From Lucinisca nassula (lineage: Eukaryota; Mollusca; Bivalvia; Lucinida; Lucinidae), in contig OY757026.1 in NCBI GenBank assembly GCA_963580285.1, positions 89,626,651 to 89,690,650 of the forward strand: DNA of 64,000 nt, given 5' to 3'. The position numbers were made by a program, and so were the translations under genes. Shown here one piece after another: positions 52,802-62,850 of the stretch. The notes under the pieces are model-generated. The model was not told the origin of the DNA and ran no database searches. It was given only the letters and a program-made list of their open reading frames with translations. Position 1 is the first letter of the stretch. Each line of letters opens with the position of its first letter.

Positions 52802-55800
52802 TTAAACATATTTTATTGCATCAGAAAAAGCAATGGGGTTGGGCCACAAGTTCTCGCAACATTAGTTACGGCCCTTCCCCTACAACAATCATATATAATG
52901 ATACAAAGTGAAAACAACAGCAAACAATGTATATTTAAAAAAAAGAGTATGCATGGTATGAGAAGGATTCTTAATAAGAAAGACAGACACTTCGTGTTGG
53001 GTGGTAAAGTACTAATACGGTCTGTTATACATCTGTTACACTAACGAAAATAGGTTTATTTTGGTATTTGTAGGACTTAGGCCTAAAATCGATTTGACGT
53101 TTTAATAAAGTTATGGACAGCGTCGAACAAAATAGTATTATTATCGACACTAAGATTTTGATTTCCAAAGAGAAGCAATTGAACATTTAGAGGGTGGAAA
53201 TTTCTTGTTGAGTTGAACAGAATTAGTCGTTGGTGTGTGTATTTGGTACAGTTGAGAAAGTAATGTTCAGCATCTTCGATACCATTTTCACAGCCACAGT
53301 TTGGATCCGGGTGTAAATGATTATTGAATAAATCGTTATTTAAATTACTACAGTTGTTGCGCAGTCGTGCATGCAATACCGATAATAATCGATTCCCACG
53401 AAGGTAGTAGAGTGGTACTTTTGGGACAGTGGTATTCGATCTGGAAGAATGAAATTTGAAGGCGCAAAGAGAAGTTATGTCCCTTAAAGAAGGATCTGTG
53501 GAATTCCACAAAGAAATAGATGAGGGAATACAAGACTTCTTTGAAATTTCGGTTCGGGTGTACGGAATGGAGAAGTTATGTTGGTTTCTAAGAGGGTAAT
53601 TAGACACTTCTCTTACCCTAGGGGGAATTAGATCAGTTATATAGGAAGGCACTAAACCTGAGTTCACCTTATACATGAAATTAAGTTTCTGTTGCTGCCT
53701 TCTTTCAGACAGTGAAACCCAGCCACATTCTGAATATAAATTATCGAGTGAGACGGATCTGGTAAGACCTGTAACTAAACGAGCTGCTTCGTTTTGAATT
53801 TTTTCAAGAGCATATGAGTTCTGAGCTGAGCAACCATCCCATACAATCGAGGCATATTCCATTACAGGAAGAAGAAAGGAAACATATATTTGATTAAGTG
53901 CATTTCTACTCAAAGAATATTTAAGCTTGCGCATAATACCTAATACTCTTGACGCTGAGTTTTTGATGTTTTCGACATGTTTTGTCCATTTTCCATCGCT
54001 GCTAAAGGTTATGCCTAGGTGTTTATGGTTTTCTGCAAACTTTATAATTGTATGATCAAACTTAAGCAATGGCATGCAGTCAAACGGTCTTAACGTGAAT
54101 AACACTGCTTCAGTTTTGTTTGGATTAAATGTAACAAGCCATTGTTTTGCCCATTCAGATAAGATACTTAAATCATGGTTAAGGAGGCCGTGGATGTCCT
54201 GCAGAGATGTTGCAGAACAATATAAGGAGCTGTCATCGGCAAAAAGCCTAGTTAGACTAAGCAGCGATTCGGAAATGTCATTCACATAAATTAGAAACAA
54301 CAATGGTCCCAGAACCGAACCTTGAGGCACTCCAGCCCTTAAAACTTTAGAATTAGAAATACCTTGCTTTATAACTACTTTCTGATTTCGGTCTGCAAGG
54401 TAATTACTTATCCATAAAAGAAAGTTGTCTTCAATACCATACTGTTTTAGTTTAAAAATGAGTCCTTTGTGCCAAACTCTGTCAAAAGCCTTGGAGATGT
54501 CACAAAATACCGTACAAGAGAACTGGTGGTTATCAAAACTCTGACAAATATTTTGATATATATCAATCAACTGAAATACGGTGGAATGCTGGGGAAGGAA
54601 ACCGGACTGATATTTATACAACAGACTATTTTCGTAAAAGTAGTTATACAGGTTCTTAAAGGCAATGCGTTCTTGGATTTTACTCACATTGCTCAATAAG
54701 GCTATAGGGCGGTAGTTACTTGGGGATGTTTTATCTCCTTTCTTGGGTATTGGAATGACGTTTGAATGTTTCCACGGCTCTGGATACTCACCCTCGCTGA
54801 AAGAGCGGTTTATTATAATCGCTAAGGCTTTTGATATAGTTTTGGAAACTCCTTTGAGCATTTTATTACTGATGCCATCACTACCGTTAGCTTTGTTTGG
54901 ATTAAGGTTTTCGATCAGTATCTCAATTTCGGATTCTGTACATGTTACATTTCTTAATCTATTCATTGTTTTATAATTAAAAGTCGGAAGTTCCGTGTTT
55001 GTGTCGTCAACACATGAAATTGACACAAAGTAATCGTTTAGACATTCGGCTTTTTCAATGTCTGTACAATGAAAATTTCGTTCACCTGAGGACGTGGTTG
55101 AAATTAGTGGAGGAATGTCAGAACACGTGCTATTATTTTTCACAAAATGACGTACAATTTTCCAAAATCTACGTTTATCATTGTTTTGAAAATCCGAAAT
55201 ATTTAATTCTAAATTATTGAAGAAGATCTCTTTTGCATGTTTTTTCTGGTTGTTTACTCGATTACGCAAGATTTTGAATTTCACCCAGTCAGAATTATTA
55301 CCTGTTCTAATAGCTTTTTGTTTTTGCCTGTCTCTTTTCCTAGAAGTTTTTCTTATTTCGCTGTCATACCAAGGTTTGTCGTCTGGCCTAACTGTACCTG
55401 ATTTGGAAGGAATACATGATTTTACCATTTCAAGAAAAATGCTGTTAAAAAACTCAGAGGCCTCACTTACTGATCCACGAGTCAGACATGACCAGTCATA
55501 ATTTCTAATTTTATTGTTTAGTAAATTGAAGTCAGCATTTTTATATAACCAGACTGTTCGTTTATATGGCTTTTTAAGTTCGTAATAAAAGGGTATTGTT
55601 ATGAAGGTGGCAGCGTGGTCACTTATATAGTCGGGTACCCTAATGATTCCTGTATCCAGGTATGAGAGTTCCTCTGGTATGATAACGGGATCAAGCAGTG
55701 CCTGTTGTCGTGTTGGTTCATTTATAACGTTTATTAAGGAATTGATGATCATGACATCTTTTAAATTTGATATGTTTGCGTTTAGTAAGTCTTCATTCAG

Positions 55801-56720
55801 GTCTCCTACAATTATTATGTTGTTTGATAGTTCCATTGCCTTTTCGATATTGAGATTAAATCCGTCAAAAAATAAAACATCAGATGTACGAGGACTATAA
55901 AAAGTGCCTATTAAAAACGTTCGTGTTTGACTACAAGTTCGACCCAGATAGATTCTTCACAATAAATTTCTAGTTCTGGTTTCTGACAGTGAACAAGTTC
56001 TTTTGACACATAGACCATTACCCCGCCTCCATGACTGGTACGGTCTTTCCTATAAGGCGAGTCAAAGGTATCAAGTAATAAGTTTTCGGTTGATACTCCT
56101 AAATCTAAATGTGTCTCTGTGAAACACATAATATCAAAATCAGAGAAAAAATCTTCGAGAAAATCAATCTTGTTTCTTATACTTCTTATGTTACAATGAA
56201 GGACCGACAGAGAGGAGTATTCGGCCGTGGAGGGTCCAGGGTTGGACTCGATATCACCGGCTCGAAGTAGTAAGAGTGCAATGACGATTTGGAAATGACT
56301 GGAGTATATGTATACATGTAGACAGCGTAGAAACGTTATGCATGTAGAAAAAAGGTAAATAATTAATTTCATGAGAATAACAGATGGAAAACAGAAGTTA
56401 GCATTAAAAGAGCATTTATAGCTAAGTATATAAGAGCCACTATGGAAGAGCCCAATGCAGACACGCCATTGTTCCAGTCCGTTACCCATCTGGTAACTTC
56501 ATAAACGAACTAAACCACGTTGCCCGCAACAGAGCCATTCCATTCTGACACCTTACGGTATAATCACCCAACAAGAAGTGTACAAAGATGCAAGAGAGAT
56601 AGAAAAAGATGATATTTGTACAAAATGTTAAAAGAAGAATGAGTAAAATCCTATGCATATTATTAGGATTCTGAGTATGGCAAAAATGGGCAATAATAAT
56701 CAGTTCAAGTTTCATGGACG
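52802..56720 (-). mobile_element. LINE-D: nearly intact CR1/L2-like retrotransposon with canonical 2A-like leader
   Basis: The 3' end lies at 52802, with AATAAAATATG on the minus strand just before it. Together with a PAL-A element and an A-rich run it fills an insertion (52802-57132) bounded by TCCAATCATAGT at 52790-52801 and 57133-57144. The uninterrupted site TGTATCCAATCATAGTCAAC exists at 63101-63120. The 5' limit of the LINE proper is approximate. Confidence 0.85.
53083..56489 (-). pseudogene. LINE-D ORF: 2A-like leader, endonuclease, RT; one frameshift
   Basis: The N-terminal frame (56489-55911) has hydrophobic segments, then IALLLLRAGDIESNPGP (NPGP codons at 56232-56243), a full 2A consensus. 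The endonuclease begins LSVLHCNIRSIRNKIDFLED and shows CFTETHLD, VGDLNED and SDHAATF. A one-base loss near 55905-55915 shifts the frame; the rest (917 residues) is open. RT motifs: SNYRPIALLSNVSKI, VFCDISKAFDRVWH, AGVPQGSVLGPLLF, RLFADDSSLY. The C-terminus has CGCENG...HYFLNCTKY. A relative of LINE-C, same domain order. Confidence 0.85.
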
Positions 56721-56774
56721 TTATTTACCTTGGCGGTGGGGATCCAGACCAAAATAAAACACGCATCCCAACCA

Positions 56775-57054
56775 CATCACGAAAATATTCCTATACAAAC
56801 CCTCCGCAAGATATACCGCCGAAAAAGCAAAAATTTAAGATTATGTTTTTGATAATCTCCCTATCTCCACCCAGAGCATGCATCGGGGGTACCCGTATAA
56901 CCGCCTCATCGAGGTGGCCCCAACGAGCACCGACAATCCGCACTTCAGAACAGAGACAATGAAAGTAATGCATGCCTCCAGTAAATCGCAGTTCAGCTAT
57001 GTAAAAGTGGGACCACAAGGAGGGTAACTATTATACAGGCACGTTTTCGCGATG
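56775..57054 (+). mobile_element. PAL-A element, T-to-C rich
   Basis: Begins CATCACGAAAATATTCCTAT and ends GGCACGTTTTCGCGATG. The core reads CTCCCTATCTCCACCC...GGGGGTACCCGTATAACCGC CTCATCGAGG. Left-arm changes are mainly T-to-C. Lies upstream (in LINE-D sense) of LINE-D but inside the same target duplication. Confidence 0.7.
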
Positions 57055-57056
57055 AG

Positions 57057-57132
57057 ATAAAAAACAAAAACAAAAAAAAACAAAACAAAAAAAAAAAACA
57101 AAAAAACACGACAACAACAACAAAAAACATAG
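57057..57132. repeat. A-rich simple repeat at the edge of the LINE-D insertion
   Basis: (A4-9C)n and (AAC)n run ending directly at the 12-bp target duplication. It could be a plus-strand 3' tail or an independent microsatellite. Confidence 0.75.
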
Positions 57133-57419
57133 TCCAATCATAGTCAACATAAAGGCTAGGCTGTTGAACAAGGACAGCATGTCTAATATTATAATGCCAT
57201 GTAATAAATTCGATAACCCACCAGTGGATTAAGTATGCAAATTAGTTAGAAACGCCCGTAACGTTACATGTATGACGTCATTAACTTGGCGACGTCGCGT
57301 TTACACTTGGCGGAAAATTGACATTCTTGTAAAACAATCGTGACTAAAATGCGTTTAAAATGTCATATGATGAAAAGAATCTTGCATTCCTGCTGATGTA
57401 TTATTGAATTTATTAAACT

Positions 57420-57517
57420 CGTTGAGGAAAAGGCATAAAATGCTCGGCAAAACCTCACATTTTATAACTTTGTCTCAACTCGTGTGTTTGCCGAGCATTT
57501 TATTCCTTTTCCTCAAC
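57420..57517. repeat. Hairpin with about 40-bp arms
   Basis: GTTGAGGAAAAGGCATAAAA TGCTCGGCAAA is inverted as TTTGCCGAGCATTTTATTCC TTTTCCTCAAC; further TTATTAAACTC/GAG..TAATAA pairing outside. Duplicated at 63393-63490. Confidence 0.8.
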
Positions 57518-57665
57518 TCTAATAAAATCAATAATACAGCAAGATAAATAATTGGACACATGAACATTTGCTACTCATGCATTTGAAAATAAAATCAAAA
57601 CACTGATAGCACTATGCTACGAAAGAGCATTAGGGCCAGGTATACTTTTTTTTTCTTTTGATAGG

Positions 57666-57961
57666 TATCTCGAAATTTCGACTTAGTATCTCGAAATTTC
57701 GACTTAGTAACTCGAATTTTCGACTTATTAACTCGAAATTTCGACTTATTAACTCGAAAATTCGACTTATTAACTCGAAATTTCGACTTAGTATCTCGAA
57801 ATTTCGACTTAGTATCTCGAAATTTCGACTTAGTATCTCGAAATTTCGACTTAGTAACTCGAAATTTCGACTTAGTAACTCGAAATTTCGACTTATTAAC
57901 TCGAAATTTCGACTTAGTATCTCGAAATTTCGACTTAGTATCTCGAAATTTCGACTTACGA
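57666..57961 (+). repeat. Left array: about 14 copies of a 21-bp repeat
   Basis: Unit TCTCGAAATTTCGACTTAGT plus A, with CTTATTAAC and CTTAGTAAC variants. Each unit contains the 12-bp palindrome TCGAAATTTCGA. Translates as a meaningless SKFRLSI heptad. Confidence 0.9.
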
Positions 57962-58302
57962 GATATTAAGTCCTATACACACAGTGAATGTTAAACACCC
58001 CCGTTTCATTATACCTCAGCTTTGAAAACAAGTTTACATCAAGCAGATTATGCAAATTATGTGATAACATTGTGAGACTATGGTCAATATCGGCTCACTT
58101 GTATCGTGTAAACGCCAATGACCTTTCTCGGTGTATTTTTTCACATGTTCTTTCATTCTTCTTTCTCTCTTTATTGGCCAATGTTAATTTTATCAAATAT
58201 TTCTCAAGAACTATAAAACTAGAGGCCAAAAACATATGTATCATGTAAGAGTCAGAGGGTTTTCTTCTCATCAGGACGTCGCGCATTCAATCCTGTTTCA
58301 CG

Positions 58303-58482
58303 GCCCCCGCCCATCGGGGCTTGAATAAATGGATAGGCTGCATGGTGCCTAAACGCAGAGCTGAAATCCGACCGCACACGAGTACTGGTAAACCGCTTAC
58401 GGGAGGTAAAGCGGTGCGAGTCGGACCGTCCATGCTTATAAACCCTATTGGTTTCATATTGGTTTCATTAGGCGACAGGGCG
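58303..58482 (+). mobile_element. SINE-1 5' part, truncated by the next copy
   Basis: CCCCCGCCCATCGGGGCTTG to TTTCATTAGGCGACAGGGCG, then a new SINE-1 begins. A short ATTGGTTTCAT duplication lies just before the junction. Confidence 0.7.
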
Positions 58483-58783
58483 GCCCCGCCCATCGGGGCT
58501 TGAAGAAATATATGGGCTGCATGATACTTCCACGCAGAGCTGAATCCGACCCGCACACGAGTACTGGTAAACCGATTAGAGGATCTAAGCATGCACAGGC
58601 AAAGCGGTGCGCACGAGTCGGACCGTCCATGCTTATAAACCATATTGGTTTCATTGGGCAACAGGGCCTGAGATGTCATTTCATCTCAATGTCGGGTAAA
58701 AGTCCCACAAAATTGGAAGCAACGTCTCAAAAATGACTTTTACAGTGTTGGCGGCGACGTTAAACCTCAAATCAAACAAACAA
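58483..58783 (+). mobile_element. SINE-1, full length
   Basis: CCCCGCCCATCGGGGCTTGA to GGCGACGTTAAACCTCAAAT CAAACAAACA. All blocks present; used as a reference copy. Confidence 0.8.
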
Positions 58784-58785
58784 TG

Positions 58786-58910
58786 CGACAGGGCTTGAAA
58801 AGTCATTTCATCACAACGTTGGGTAAAAGTCCCACAAAAGTGGAAGCAACGTCTTCAAAATGACCTATACAGTGTTGACGGGGACGTTAAACCTCAAATA
58901 AAAAAAAAAC
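58786..58910 (+). mobile_element. SINE-1 3' half, tandem to the previous copy
   Basis: GCGACAGGGCTTGAAAAGTC to GGGGACGTTAAACCTCAAAT followed by an A-run. The three SINE-1 pieces at 58303-58910 form a head-to-tail series joined at the GCGACAGGGC block. Confidence 0.75.
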
Positions 58911-59747
58911 AAATTCAACCCCGTTTCAGTTAAATAAAAGCGGGCTAAAAGTCATATTTGACAGGTTTTTTTTTCGGTATCAAACTTTCTCATCGTGTGC
59001 TGTAAACATCATGTATAGATCACAGCACTGACAGCACTGGTAGGTCGATTGTCTTCGAGTGTGGATTTGAACATATTTCGTTTATCCTTTAAATTCCTAT
59101 ACTATAAGCAAAATGTGTAGATTCTGATCAGACGCCGCACTTGGGTCGATTAATTATCAATTTACTAAAAGTTACTAACTATAGATGCTTCCCGCCTTCT
59201 ATTGACCTCGTGACTATCACTGACCATGTTCAAAATCCAGGTCGAGCTATTTATAGCAGCGCTATAGTCTTTCCTTGTGACGTCAGTGCCCCATGTAGAC
59301 TGGGCCGGGGAACATGGACATTGCAAACAGTGTAGACCATGGTCAGACGCCACAGAAGAGAGCTTCATTAAATAACCGGTACGTTCATGGTGTAGATGGT
59401 CAGCGAAAGTCACGTGAACAATACCAGGCGAGAAGCTTCTGTAGGTTGTTACTTTGGGTCGAATGAAAAAAAAAACAATCGACACAAAAGATGATAAACT
59501 ATGCAACACGAACACCATGACTAACTTTACAAAGCAACAACCGGACAGAAAATGCGGTATCAGAATACGTTGCGTGTTCAAGATGTATCATTTTGACAGA
59601 GCAGCAGTTTCCTAGACCCTTCGTTTCAACCCATCGGTCAGACGTCGAAATTGATGGCTGGTCATCTCTAGCCACGTGTGTGTGTGGTGGTGGTGGTGGT
59701 GGGGGGGGGGGGGGGGGGAAGGGGATGGCGTGGGTGTGTTCAATGTT

Positions 59748-59822
59748 CTGTATTCGACGCCCAACAATCTCCAAAATATGTTCCAGGGGATTCAAATCCG
59801 GGCTTCTAGCTAGCCAAGCAAA
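59748..59822 (-). pseudogene. Tc1/mariner-type transposase C-terminal remnant
   Basis: FAWLARSPDLNPLEHILEIV GRRIQ matches the block around the third catalytic residue of Tc1-like transposases (WPARSPDLNPIEH type). It lies in a 169-codon frame whose following residues are a poly-Pro artefact of a GGTGG/G-run at 59687-59718. No other transposase part was recognised. Confidence 0.7.
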
Positions 59823-60077
59823 TGTCTCAATTCTGTAACGGCGGGGTCTAGCACACAGGTCCAGTGGCAAATGATTCGTTCTCAAAATGAGGCATGCCTC
59901 TGGCGCTAAACATGCAAAATATCCAAACTCCATATTTAAACCGTGATAATGAAGTTGTGGAAGGTTGTTCTGAGATCTGAGGTCTTCTTTCAACTCTGAG
60001 TTGACCATAACAAGATTCCTGTTATGGCTAATCCCTATTCAGAGTTGAATGCACAGCGCAGAGTCAGTTTCGAGCTA

Positions 60078-60394
60078 GTATGTCGAAATTATAGTAAGTC
60101 GAAATTTCGAGTTAGTATGTCGAAATTTCGAGATAGTAAGTCGAAATTTCGAGTTATTAAGTCGAAATTTCGAGATAATAAGTGGAAAATTCGAGATTTT
60201 AAGTCGAAATTTCGAGTTACTAAGTCGAAATTTCGAGATATTAAGTCGAAATTTCGAGTTAATAAGTCGAAATTTCGAGTTACTTAGTCGAAATTTCGAG
60301 ATACTAAGTCGAAATTTCGAGATATTAAGTCGAAATTTCGAGTTATTAAGTCGAAAATTCGAGATATTAAGTCGAAATTTCGAGATACTAAGTC
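60078..60394 (-). repeat. Right array: about 15 copies of the 21-bp repeat, inverted
   Basis: Unit GTCGAAATTTCGAGATACTA-like, the reverse complement of the left-array unit. The inter-palindrome spacers vary (GTTAGTA, GATAGTA, GTTATTA, GATATTA). Confidence 0.9.
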
Positions 60395-60425
60395 GGTTTA
60401 GGCTTGTAAAATAGTCCTGAAGTGT

Positions 60426-60795
60426 GACATATAGTGCAGTTTATATTTTAACCATATCAACCATAGTGCAGTTTATATTTTAGTTTTGGTCCTTTGAGAT
60501 CAGCGTGAATAGTCTGAGAAATCAGAAATAAATTGTATGTTTAGAGTCATATTCTAGACAGGTTTTTAATTATTTTGACCCCATTTTGATTTATATCAGT
60601 CTTTGAATCGACTGCCTATTCGAAATTCGCAAAATTGCAGTATCTTTCCTCTGGCTTTCGTTGTCGGATCATTACAGGGTCACTGATGAGGCTTTATTAG
60701 CCGAAACTACGTAGTATGACCCATCATCTTTCTTATGAATGTTTTCATTGCTCTTAAAGGAACTCATTTTTGATTTTTATATATTGTTCCGGTTA
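60426..60795. other. 370-bp block absent from duplication copy B
   Basis: Contains the direct repeat ATAGTGCAGTTTATATTTTA at about 60431 and 60464. No TIR or ORF; its nature is unknown. Confidence 0.5.
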
Positions 60796-60823
60796 ACCCT
60801 TAAACTCCTGTACTTTCAGCAAA

Positions 60824-60893
60824 CAGTGTAGGCCCTGATCAGACGCCGCGTTCCGCGGCGTCTGATCTGGGTCTACACTGTCTGCCAAATGAT
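60824..60893. repeat. PAL-B core hairpin, nearly perfect
   Basis: GCAAACAGTGTAGGCCCTGA TCAGACGCCGCG and its complement, ending TCTACACTGTCTGCC. Centre CGCGTTCCGCGG. Confidence 0.8.
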
Positions 60894-61317
60894 TCTACAG
60901 CTCTTACGCACCAGCCGAACCTCAGAGCGATTAGAATTGCGAGGCTACTTTCTATAAACAACCGTTGCTTGGATTTCCGACAAGTCAATGATAGCCACGC
61001 AGACATCCACATTGAAAAGCTACTGCGCTTAATGATTTTTTGCCGATTTGGGCCAACTGATTAACAATCGACCCCACAAAATGAAGTTGTGACCGGAACA
61101 GGATAAAACACAACTCAAAGGCCAGATTAATTTGTTTCTGTTTAATGTGAATGTGGTTCATTCAGCATTTTTTGAGAAACTTCTAATTTTAATCAACTTT
61201 AGATGTAACACTTTTAGAACAATGGTTTTTAGCATTATACCATAATGTATTTGATACGAAATTGTGGAGCTACCTTATCTCCAAGGCGTTTAGTATCATG
61301 AGTTCCTGATAGACCCG

Positions 61318-61565
61318 TGAGACATATATATAGTGCATTTTATCTTATCTAAAAAACGGACATTTTTCGGACGAAAATTTATCATAATTTTCTTATTTGT
61401 ACTTCAAACATAGGTTGGGGGGTGCTCGTTAGAACCGCCTCATTGAGGCGGTTCTAACGAGTACCCACAAGATACGTCTTGGAACAGAAATAAAGAAAAT
61501 CATGTTACCCCCAGTAAACCCCACTTTCTCTACATAAAGTGGGATTGAGAGCGGTGTTTGTAACA
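61318..61565 (-). mobile_element. PAL-A foldback MITE
   Basis: Core at 61405-61480 (GGGTGCTCGTTAGAACCGCC, loop ATT, perfect partner arm) with the ACCCCACTTTCTCTACATAA AGTGGG hairpin to the right. Same subtype as 317-608. Confidence 0.75.
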
Positions 61566-61766
61566 TGGTGAGCAGTTGTTCCACACTTTTCCAAATGACG
61601 ACATAAACCGTACAAGGATAGGATCTATGAATCAATTTTTCGTTTCACCCATCTCATAGCTGACTGTTTGCGGTTTGGTAAATGTCTGTCTAAAAATAGA
61701 TTATTGGTGCATTTCTCTGGAACGATCAATGTCCTGTTTTTACTCATTGCACTGAATAAAGGGGTT

Positions 61767-62191
61767 TTGCATAAGTAAACTTTATTTATTTATTCTGCAT
61801 TTTTCCCTGATCCTGTAATAAATAAATAAATAAATAAATAAATAAATTTTAATTGTTTGTTTGTTTGATTGTTTGATTTGAGGTTTAACGTCCCCATAAA
61901 CACTGTATAGGTCATTTTGGAGACGTTGCTTCCAATTTTGTGGGACTTTTACCCGACATTGAGATCAAATGACTTCTCAAGCCCTGTCGCTCAATGGAAC
62001 AAATAGGGTTTATAAGCATGGGCGGTTCGACTTGCACCGCTTTACCTGGACAGGCTTAGATCCTCTAAGCGGTTTACCAGTACTCGTATGCGGTCCGTTT
62101 CAGCTCTGCGTGGAAGCATCATGCAGCCCATTTATTTCTTCAAGCCCCAATGGGCGGGGCCGAAATAAATAAATAAAGTTTACTTATGCAA
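61767..62191. mobile_element. SINE-1 enclosed by perfect 28-bp inverted repeats
   Basis: TTGCATAAGTAAACTTTATT plus TATTTATT at 61767-61794 is exactly inverted at 62164-62191. Weaker complementarity continues outward (AATAAAGGGG / CCTCTTTATT). SINE-1 (61856-62163) occupies almost the whole interior. Confidence 0.75.
61856..62163 (-). mobile_element. SINE-1, full length
   Basis: GTTTGTTTGATTGTTTGATT TGAGGTTTAACGTCCCC to GCCCCAATGGGCGGGGCC. Preceded by a (TAAA)n run at 61807-61848. Confidence 0.8.
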
Positions 62192-62236
62192 GATCCTCTT
62201 TATTCTTTATGAAGGAGGTCTACCATTGTCGCAGGT

Positions 62237-62522
62237 CCCCGCCCATCGGGGCTTGAAGAATTAGTTTGCGCCGCATGATGCTTCCATGCAGAGCTGAATC
62301 CGACCCTACAAGAGTATTCTGGTAGAAGTTCCAAGCCTGCCCAGGAAAAGTGGTGCGAGTCGGACCGTCCACGCATATAAACCCTATTGGTTTCATTGGG
62401 TGCAGGGCTTGAGATGTCATTTCATCTGACTGTCGGGTAAAAAGCCCACAAAATTGGAAGCACCGTCTCCAAAATGACCTATTCAGTGTTGACGGGGGCG
62501 TTAAACCTCAAATCAAACAAAC
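62237..62522 (+). mobile_element. SINE-1, nearly full length
   Basis: CCCCGCCCATCGGGGCTTGA to GGGGGCGTTAAACCTCAAAT CAAACAAACG, with a small deletion in the GAGTATTCTGGTAGAAG region. Confidence 0.75.
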
Positions 62523-62696
62523 GAACTTATTTACTATTAAAGGTGCGTTCAACAACATGGACGCTCGCTGCCGCTCACTTTATTGCCTTCGTTCTGTTGG
62601 CAACAAAGTGAGTGCACGGTTGGCGCCCGCATTTGTTGAACCCACCTCGGCATGCATGTTTGTTTAACCCATATATGCCTAGCGGCCCTTTTTGGG

Positions 62697-62830
62697 GCAT
62701 TGGCAAACAATCCAGACCCAGATCAAAACTCGGCGTCTGACCTGGGGATACACTGTTTGCTGAAAGTACATACATTTTCGGAGAACTTACCGCTAACCAA
62801 CAAACCTGACAGCCCTATAATTGGAAATGG
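62697..62830 (+). mobile_element. PAL-B element, partly decayed
   Basis: CATTGGCAAACAATCCAGAC and GGGATACACTGTTTGCTGA are the arms; left flank TTAACCCATATATGCCTAG; right flank AACAAACCTGACAGCCC as in the copies near 1205 and 33280. Confidence 0.6.
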
Positions 62831-62850
62831 ACCACTGCAAACTTATAAGG

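Larger units (their letters stand above)
57620..60395. mobile_element. Foldback-type element with tandem-repeat inverted termini
   Basis: A 2.8-kb block is absent from the paralogous site at 63590. It is bounded by two arrays of the same 21-bp repeat in opposite orientation (57666-57961 and 60078-60394). The interior holds SINE-1 copies and a Tc1-type transposase remnant, neither clearly belonging to it. Long terminal inverted repeats made of short tandem units are the signature of FB/foldback elements (family knowledge). No clear target duplication was seen, so a deletion in the other copy is possible. Confidence 0.6.
52536..61175 (+). repeat. Segmental duplication, copy A (carries two extra insertions)
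   Basis: Blocks 52536-52801, 57145-57619, 60396-60425 and 60796-61175 correspond in order and orientation to 62851-64000. Copy A has in addition LINE-D with flanking sequence (52802-57132), the foldback-type element (57620-60395) and a 370-bp block (60426-60795). The last block has 7-8 differences in 380 bp by eye. Confidence 0.8.

Noticed and set aside
57658..57969. 103-codon ORF made of SKFRLSI heptads (and an 87-codon partner at 60024-60287)
   Set aside because: Translation of the 21-bp tandem repeat; 21 is a multiple of 3, so every frame without a stop stays open. No protein evidence.
58287..58679. 130-codon minus-strand ORF and other ORFs over SINE-1 copies
   Set aside because: Antisense reading of SINE-1; the same peptide appears wherever SINE-1 occurs.
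59499..60008. 169-codon ORF as an intact transposase
   Set aside because: Only about 25 residues match a Tc1-type block; a poly-Pro tract from a G-run follows and the rest shows no transposase similarity.
57666..60394. CRISPR-like array
   Set aside because: Units are contiguous, with no spacers, palindromic, and the context is plainly eukaryotic.
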